Part shown: positions 59,785-64,000 of the stretch, piece by piece | Numbering within the stretch: the first letter of the stretch is position 1 | Layout of the letters: the number at the start of each line of letters is the position of its first letter | Source: MR-S7 sp000400995 | GTDB lineage: Bacteria > Pseudomonadota > Gammaproteobacteria > Burkholderiales > Burkholderiaceae_C | NCBI RefSeq assembly: GCF_045291395.1 | Contig: NZ_CP152342.1 | Location: forward strand, 4,340,001 to 4,404,000 | Direction: 5' to 3' | Length of the DNA stretch: 64,000 nt | Program-made: the position numbers and the translations under genes | The notes under the pieces: generated by a model | What the model was told of the DNA's origin: nothing | Seen by the model: the letters and a program-made list of their open reading frames with translations, nothing else | Databases searched by the model: none

Positions 59785-60620
59785 ACATCCAGCTGCTGTC
59801 CGACCTGCACCTCGAAGCCCATCCGCACTTCAGCCCCAGCCCCGCCGCCGGCGCCGACCTGCTGGTGCTGGCCGGCGACATCGGCTCCTACCAGGCCGGC
59901 TCGCGCATCGAGGGCGACGACTTCGGCCTGGCCCGCTTCTCTCCGCTGCCGCAGTACGCCGGCTGGCCCACGCCCGTGGTCTTCGTGCCCGGCAACCACG
60001 AATACGACATGCAGGACTTCGACGCCGCGCACGCGCGCCTGCGTCACCTGTGCGACCGGCTCGGCCTGATCTGGCTGGAGCGCGAGAGCGTGGTGCTGCA
60101 GGGCGTGCGGCTGGTGGGCACCACGCTGTGGAGCGACTTCGACGCGCTCGCCGACCCCGGCGCCCCCCAGACCGAGCGGATGCGGCGGCGAGACAAGGCC
60201 TTCCGCGCGGCCAACTTCTACCTCTCCAAGACCGGCGGCACGCGCCACGGCACGCCCTTCCTGGCCGAAGCCGTGCGCGAGCAGTCACTGCAATGCCAGG
60301 CGTGGCTGCGCGAGGCGCTGGCCCAGCCCTTCGACGGGCCCACCGTCGCCGTCACCCATTTCGCGCCCAGCCTGAGAAGCGCCGACCCGCGCTACGGACT
60401 GGTGCCCGGCACCGCGGGCTTCTGCAACGCGCTGGACGACCTGCTGCCCCGCGCGCGCCTGTGGCTGCACGGCCACCTGCACGCGCCCAGCGACTACACG
60501 GTCCGCGGCACCCGCGCCGACGGCGGCGCCTGGGCCTGCCGCGTGGTCGCCAACCCGCTCGGCTACGCGCGCAAGGGCGAGCAGGCCACCTTCCGGCCGC
60601 ACTGCATCGTCGCCGTGTGA
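59781..60620 (+). CDS. metallophosphoesterase family protein
   Basis: 279 residues from a GTG overlapping the LysR stop (GTGA). Calcineurin-like motifs are DLHLE (about 8-12), AGDIGSY, PGNHEYDM, TVAVTHFAPS and HGHLHAP. They provide the Asp, Asn and His ligands of a two-metal centre. Substrate is unknown; the family hydrolyses phosphomonoesters or diesters. Coupling to the LysR gene suggests a shared role. Confidence 0.92.
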   Translation: MNIQLLSDLHLEAHPHFSPSPAAGADLLVLAGDIGSYQAGSRIEGDDFGLARFSPLPQYAGWPTPVVFVPGNHEYDMQDFDAAHARLRHLCDRLGLIWLERESVVLQGVRLVGTTLWSDFDALADPGAPQTERMRRRDKAFRAANFYLSKTGGTRHGTPFLAEAVREQSLQCQAWLREALAQPFDGPTVAVTHFAPSLRSADPRYGLVPGTAGFCNALDDLLPRARLWLHGHLHAPSDYTVRGTRADGGAWACRVVANPLGYARKGEQATFRPHCIVAV

Positions 60621-60680
60621 AACCGTATGATGCTGCCCGGGTGCTGCGCACCCATCGCCGGCACACAGAGCACGCAAAAT

Positions 60681-60694
60681 ATGACCCTGGTCAA
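60681..60694. promoter_or_regulatory. FNR-like dyad upstream of uspA-type gene
   Basis: ATGAC-CCTG-GTCAA matches TTGAT-N4-ATCAA at seven of ten positions and contains the dyad TGACC-CT-GGTCA. It is 55 bases before the start. It may be an ANR/FNR site. Confidence 0.4.
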
Positions 60695-60748
60695 GACAAC
60701 AGGCGCGGTCGCGAAGTAGCCTGAACCATCCCCTTACGGAGTCTCGCA

Positions 60749-61171
60749 ATGAACATCCTGCTCGCCGTCGATGGCAGCCCCTACACCAAGAAGATGCTGG
60801 CCTACCTGGCCGCCCACGACGAGATGCTGGGCACCTCGCACAGCTACACGGCCATCACCGTCCAGCCCCAGCTGCCCCCGCGCGCGCGCGCCACGCTGGG
60901 CAAGGAAGTGCTCGATAAGTACTACGCCGAGGAGTCCGAGAAGGTGCTCGCGCCCGTGGTGAAGTTCCTGGGCCGCCAGGGCGTGCAGCTCAAGACCATC
61001 TCCAAGGTGGGCCCCGCCGGCGAGACCATCGCCAAAACCGCCGAGTCCGGCAAATTCGACCTCGTCGTCATGGGCACCCACGGCCACGGCTCGCTGGGCA
61101 AGCTGGTGATGGGCTCCGTGAGCACGCAGGTGCTGGCCAACTGCACCGTGCCGGTGCTGCTGGTGCGCTGA
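60749..61171 (+). CDS. universal stress protein (UspA family)
   Basis: 140 residues, a single Usp domain. The N-terminal MNILLAVDGSPYTKKML and the ATP-binding signature GTHGHGSLGKLVMGSVS with VLLVR at the end are classic. Such proteins support survival under stationary-phase, hypoxic or metabolic stress. It is a stand-alone gene 17 bases before an AraC gene. Confidence 0.95.
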   Translation: MNILLAVDGSPYTKKMLAYLAAHDEMLGTSHSYTAITVQPQLPPRARATLGKEVLDKYYAEESEKVLAPVVKFLGRQGVQLKTISKVGPAGETIAKTAESGKFDLVVMGTHGHGSLGKLVMGSVSTQVLANCTVPVLLVR

Positions 61172-61188
61172 TCCGCCTGGGCTGGGCC

Positions 61189-62241
61189 ATGCTGCCTCCC
61201 ACCCAGCCCCTCCCCTCCACCACCTTCTCCACCAGCCAGCTCCCGGGCGAAGACCGCTTCGAGGCGTGGCGCACCAGCATTTCGGTGCTCTTCGACGTGG
61301 CCCCGCTGGCGCAGGGCGCGCCGGTCGAGGACTTCCAGGCGCAGGTGGAGGCCGTCCACCTGGGCCAGCTCCTGCTGGGCGACCTGCACTTCGGCGCCCA
61401 GCGCTTCGCGCGCAGCCACGCGCGCGCCGCGCACGACGGGCTGGACCATTACCTCGTGCAGTGGTACCGCCAGGGCGGATTCATCGGCCAGCACGGCGAT
61501 GGTGTCGGCCTGCGCGTGCGCGGCGGCGACGTGGTGGTCTTCGACATGGCCCGCACCCAGCACACCGTGGCGCAGGACTCGCACGTGCTCTCGCTCATCG
61601 TGCCGCGCGCGCTGGGCGACGTGGCCTTCGCGGGCGCGGCCAGCCCGCACGGCACCGTGCTGCGCGGCGACAGCGTCTTCGGCGGCCTGCTGGCCGACCA
61701 CCTCGGAGCGCTGCACCGGCGCCTGCCCGCCATCGGCATGGAGCAGGCCGACGACGTGGTGCGCGCCACCACCCAGATGCTGGCCGCCTGCCTGCGCCCC
61801 AGCCAGCGCACGCTGGCCGAGGCCCGCGCCGATGTGCAGGCCGTGACGCTGGAGCGCATCCAGCGCCACATCGCGCGCAACCTGGGCGCGCCGCTCACGC
61901 CCGAGGCGCTCTGCCGCGCCTTCGGCCTCTCGCGCCACCGGCTCTACCAGCTCTTCGAGCCGCTGGGCGGCGTGTCACGCTACGTGCAGCAGCGCAGGCT
62001 GCAGCGCGCCTTCCAGACCCTGTCCAACCCCGTCTACCGCCACTTGCGCGTGGCCGACGTGGCCGCGCGCCTGGGCTTCGCCAGCGAGGCGCACTTCAGC
62101 CGCGCCTTCCGCGCCGCCTTCGGCCATACGCCCAGCGACGTGCGCGCCATGGCCGAGGCCGCCCGCGCCAGCGGACGCAACCCGCCTGCGCTGCCCAGCG
62201 CGGCCTCGGTGGAATACGCCGACTGGCTGCTCGGGCTCTGA
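61189..62241 (+). CDS. AraC family transcriptional regulator
   Basis: 350 residues. An N-terminal AraC-binding-like sensor domain (about 20-190) includes DHYLVQWYRQGGFIGQ and VVVFDMARTQHTV. The C-terminal double HTH (about 235-325) has LCRAFGLSRHRLYQLFEPLG and VADVAARLGFASEAHFSRAF. The family senses small molecules or stress; no ligand can be inferred. Confidence 0.94.
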   Translation: MLPPTQPLPSTTFSTSQLPGEDRFEAWRTSISVLFDVAPLAQGAPVEDFQAQVEAVHLGQLLLGDLHFGAQRFARSHARAAHDGLDHYLVQWYRQGGFIGQHGDGVGLRVRGGDVVVFDMARTQHTVAQDSHVLSLIVPRALGDVAFAGAASPHGTVLRGDSVFGGLLADHLGALHRRLPAIGMEQADDVVRATTQMLAACLRPSQRTLAEARADVQAVTLERIQRHIARNLGAPLTPEALCRAFGLSRHRLYQLFEPLGGVSRYVQQRRLQRAFQTLSNPVYRHLRVADVAARLGFASEAHFSRAFRAAFGHTPSDVRAMAEAARASGRNPPALPSAASVEYADWLLGL

Positions 62242-62344
62242 GCAGACGCCCAGTCAAGCGCCGCGCGAACGCCCGGTCAAGCCGCCGGGGCGCGGCGCCC
62301 GCAAGATCGGCCACAGCGCGCATCCATCGGCGCCGAACGCTTCC

Positions 62345-62396
62345 ATAAAGATAGCTTTCAGCGCTTGATACGCAAGCGCTAGCGGGGTTTTTGGAC
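62345..62396. repeat. dispersed palindromic repeat, copy 10
   Basis: AAAGATAGCTTTCAGCGCTT, GATACGCAAGCGCTAGCGGG and GTTTTTGG are the family elements. It lies between the AraC gene and the repeat-protein gene. Confidence 0.88.
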
Positions 62397-62418
62397 CTCG
62401 CCCCTTCGGACCACGTCC

Positions 62419-64000
62419 ATGAAAACCTTTGCCCTTCGGATGGCCTCGCTTCTGCTGACGGCGGCGGCTTCAGTGTCTGCCGGCGCAGTCACGGTGTTCG
62501 ACAACCTGAATGCGGCCAATGACCCGTGGCTCATCACTTTTACGTCCCAGTACCACACCAACCTGTGGGTGGCCAACCGCATCCCCATCGGCGCCGAGTC
62601 GCTGCGCATCAACCAGGTGACGATGGACTTGGACCAGTTCGACGGCTTCGAGGTGCAAGTGTGCGCAACCAGCGCCAGTGCCGACACACCGTTCATGGGT
62701 GCCTGCGCCCCCTTCACCCCCGATGCAAGCACTGCGGGCCGGCGCGTGTTCACGGGCAACCGCGTCGTTGCGGCGGGCGACTTCGCCTGGGTGGTGATGC
62801 GCAGCACGGGCTGGAGCAAGATTCGCCGCCAGATCACAACCGCCACCAACAACGGGCTGACCTGGTATTCGGGTGCCAGCCACAACCCGAACTGGGTCGC
62901 CGAGCCCCAAACGTCCCTCGGCATGGCGGTCAACGGCGCGTCTGTGCAACTCGATGGCGTTTGCGGCAGCGCCAGCGGCAGCACGCCTTTGCGCTACCCG
63001 CCCCAGGGGGCCTCGCTGTGCAGCGTAGGTACGGCGAACGGTGTTTGGGGAGAGGAGAACCGCTTTGCCTGGCAGTGCCAGGGCGAATACGGCGGCAACC
63101 CGTCGCCGCAATGCTCTGCGCCCCGGGCCCACTTCGTCGCCACCCAGGCCACGGGCGGCGGCGGCATCGAGCCCGGGCGCGAAGTGGCCGCGGGGCAGCA
63201 GGCCAGCTTCACGCTCACCATTCCGCCAGGCTACACGGCCCAGGCCAGCGGCTGCGGGGGCGCGCTCTCGGGCAGCACCTACACCACCGCAGCCATTACC
63301 GGGCCATGCACCGTCAGCGCCAGCTTCACCCCGCCGCCCGCCAACGGCGCATGCGGCGACACGGCGCCCTCACTCCACTGGCCCACCAGCTTGTGCAGCG
63401 CCGGTTCGCCCACCAACCCATTTGCCACGTCCGATGCCTTCCGCTGGAACTGCGCAGGCACCCACGGCGGCGCCACGGCTGCCTGCCAGGCGCCGCGCCA
63501 ATACACGGTGACAGTCAATATGGATGAGGGCATCGCCAGCGCGCAATGCACCCCCAACCCCGTGGCCTATGGCGTCACCACCGTTTGCACGGCCACGGTA
63601 TCCGACCCTGTCGCCCGCCCCTTCAGCGGCTGGGGCGGTGCATGCAGCGGCACGGGGGCTTGCATGCCCCTGGTTTTCGGCCCGACCACCGTCTCGGCCC
63701 ACTCGACACCCATTACCTACGCCATCGCCACCACCTCCACCACCGGCGGCAGTGTGGCGTGCACGCCCAACCCTGTGCCCCGCGGCCAGAATGCAAGCTG
63801 CACCGCCACGCCCGATACGGGCTACCACTTCACCGGCTGGGCAGGCGATTGCTCGGGTACGGGCGCATGCCAGTTCACCAACGTGACCAGCCCGCGCAGC
63901 GTGAGCGCCACCTTTGCACAAACCACCTACCCCGTCGCCACCCCCACTGCCACCGGCGGCAGCGTGTACTGCACGTCCAACCCCGTGCCCCATGGGCAAG
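62419..64000 (+). CDS. secreted protein with tandem Cys-containing repeats, 3' end outside window
   Basis: At least 527 codons, open to the right edge. A signal peptide (about 1-23, ending SVSAGA) precedes a unique N-terminal domain (FDNLNAANDPWLITFTSQYH). Cys-rich modules follow, with CSVGTANGVW-type and GVCGSASGS-type segments. From about residue 360 there are tandem repeats of about 70 residues of the InlB-B-repeat/Listeria-Bacteroides style, each with VxCTPNPV, CTATxxxxxxFxGWxGxCSGTGxC and a final xVSAxF. Comparable Comamonadaceae proteins often end in an IPTL-CTERM sorting signal; that end is not visible. It is probably a surface or extracellular protein. Confidence 0.8.
   Translation, partial: MKTFALRMASLLLTAAASVSAGAVTVFDNLNAANDPWLITFTSQYHTNLWVANRIPIGAESLRINQVTMDLDQFDGFEVQVCATSASADTPFMGACAPFTPDASTAGRRVFTGNRVVAAGDFAWVVMRSTGWSKIRRQITTATNNGLTWYSGASHNPNWVAEPQTSLGMAVNGASVQLDGVCGSASGSTPLRYPPQGASLCSVGTANGVWGEENRFAWQCQGEYGGNPSPQCSAPRAHFVATQATGGGGIEPGREVAAGQQASFTLTIPPGYTAQASGCGGALSGSTYTTAAITGPCTVSASFTPPPANGACGDTAPSLHWPTSLCSAGSPTNPFATSDAFRWNCAGTHGGATAACQAPRQYTVTVNMDEGIASAQCTPNPVAYGVTTVCTATVSDPVARPFSGWGGACSGTGACMPLVFGPTTVSAHSTPITYAIATTSTTGGSVACTPNPVPRGQNASCTATPDTGYHFTGWAGDCSGTGACQFTNVTSPRSVSATFAQTTYPVATPTATGGSVYCTSNPVPHGQ

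Overview
The window is high-GC (about 70 percent) chromosomal DNA of a betaproteobacterium. It is most likely from the Comamonadaceae (Acidovorax / Alicycliphilus / Comamonas relatives). Grounds are the many Bug/TctC-type solute-binding proteins, a split methionine synthase, Comamonadaceae-style porin and OpgD genes, and a short dispersed palindromic repeat (core AGCGCTTG-N5-CAAGCGCT) in at least eleven intergenic gaps. A quinol nitric oxide reductase with NorR, plus a class III (anaerobic) ribonucleotide reductase, point to a facultative denitrifier. Genus-level assignment is inference.

Region by region. (1) 1-8788: a minus-strand catabolic operon (TctC, MaoC-like hydratase, acyl-CoA dehydrogenase, CaiB/BaiF CoA-transferase, MmgE/PrpD, second TctC, CitE-like lyase) with a divergent LysR gene. 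The gene set matches the Pseudomonas itaconate degradation (rip / ict-ich-ccl) cluster. (2) 8799-11548: an aminotransferase and an L-serine dehydratase separated by a 160-bp near-perfect palindrome. (3) 11640-13740: a lower-GC island of four co-oriented small genes (LysE exporter, two-TM protein, MliC-like lysozyme inhibitor, PhnA) with two attC-like sites of the aadA type, resembling integron cassettes without a visible integrase. (4) 13850-19796: a porin, then a nitric oxide module (norR, norB, hemerythrin) with three GGT-N7-ACC sites and a sigma-54 promoter. (5) 19801-23210: amino-acid-type ABC transporter plus ureidoglycolate lyase. (6) 23439-26551: anaerobic ribonucleotide reductase under a candidate FNR box; the glycyl-radical domain is encoded as a separate 66-residue protein. 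(7) 26484-28355: recQ. (8) 28573-33232: a second TctC / CoA-transferase / cupin / acyl-CoA dehydrogenase / LysR cluster. (9) 33239-36424: gamma-glutamyltransferase and the homocysteine-methyltransferase half of MetH. (10) 36406-42669: RND efflux operon with divergent soxR and a SoxR-type promoter. (11) 42721-44388: aidB. (12) 44490-52751: two back-to-back FecI-FecR-TonB receptor cell-surface signalling sets, each with a Fur-box-like element. (13) 52820-62241: threonine dehydratase, opgD, a small membrane protein, pckG, LysR, a metallophosphoesterase, UspA and an AraC regulator. (14) 62419-64000: a secreted repeat protein that runs off the right edge.

How the genes fit together. Several blocks suggest life at oxic-anoxic interfaces: NO detoxification or denitrification, O2-sensitive dNTP synthesis, a SoxR-controlled efflux pump and UspA. 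The two CoA-transferase clusters with periplasmic Bug proteins suggest scavenging of small carboxylic acids, with pckG available to route C4 carbon to sugars. The most unusual items are the two-piece NrdD, the attC-bearing cassette island, and the dispersed palindrome family that recurs at operon joints.
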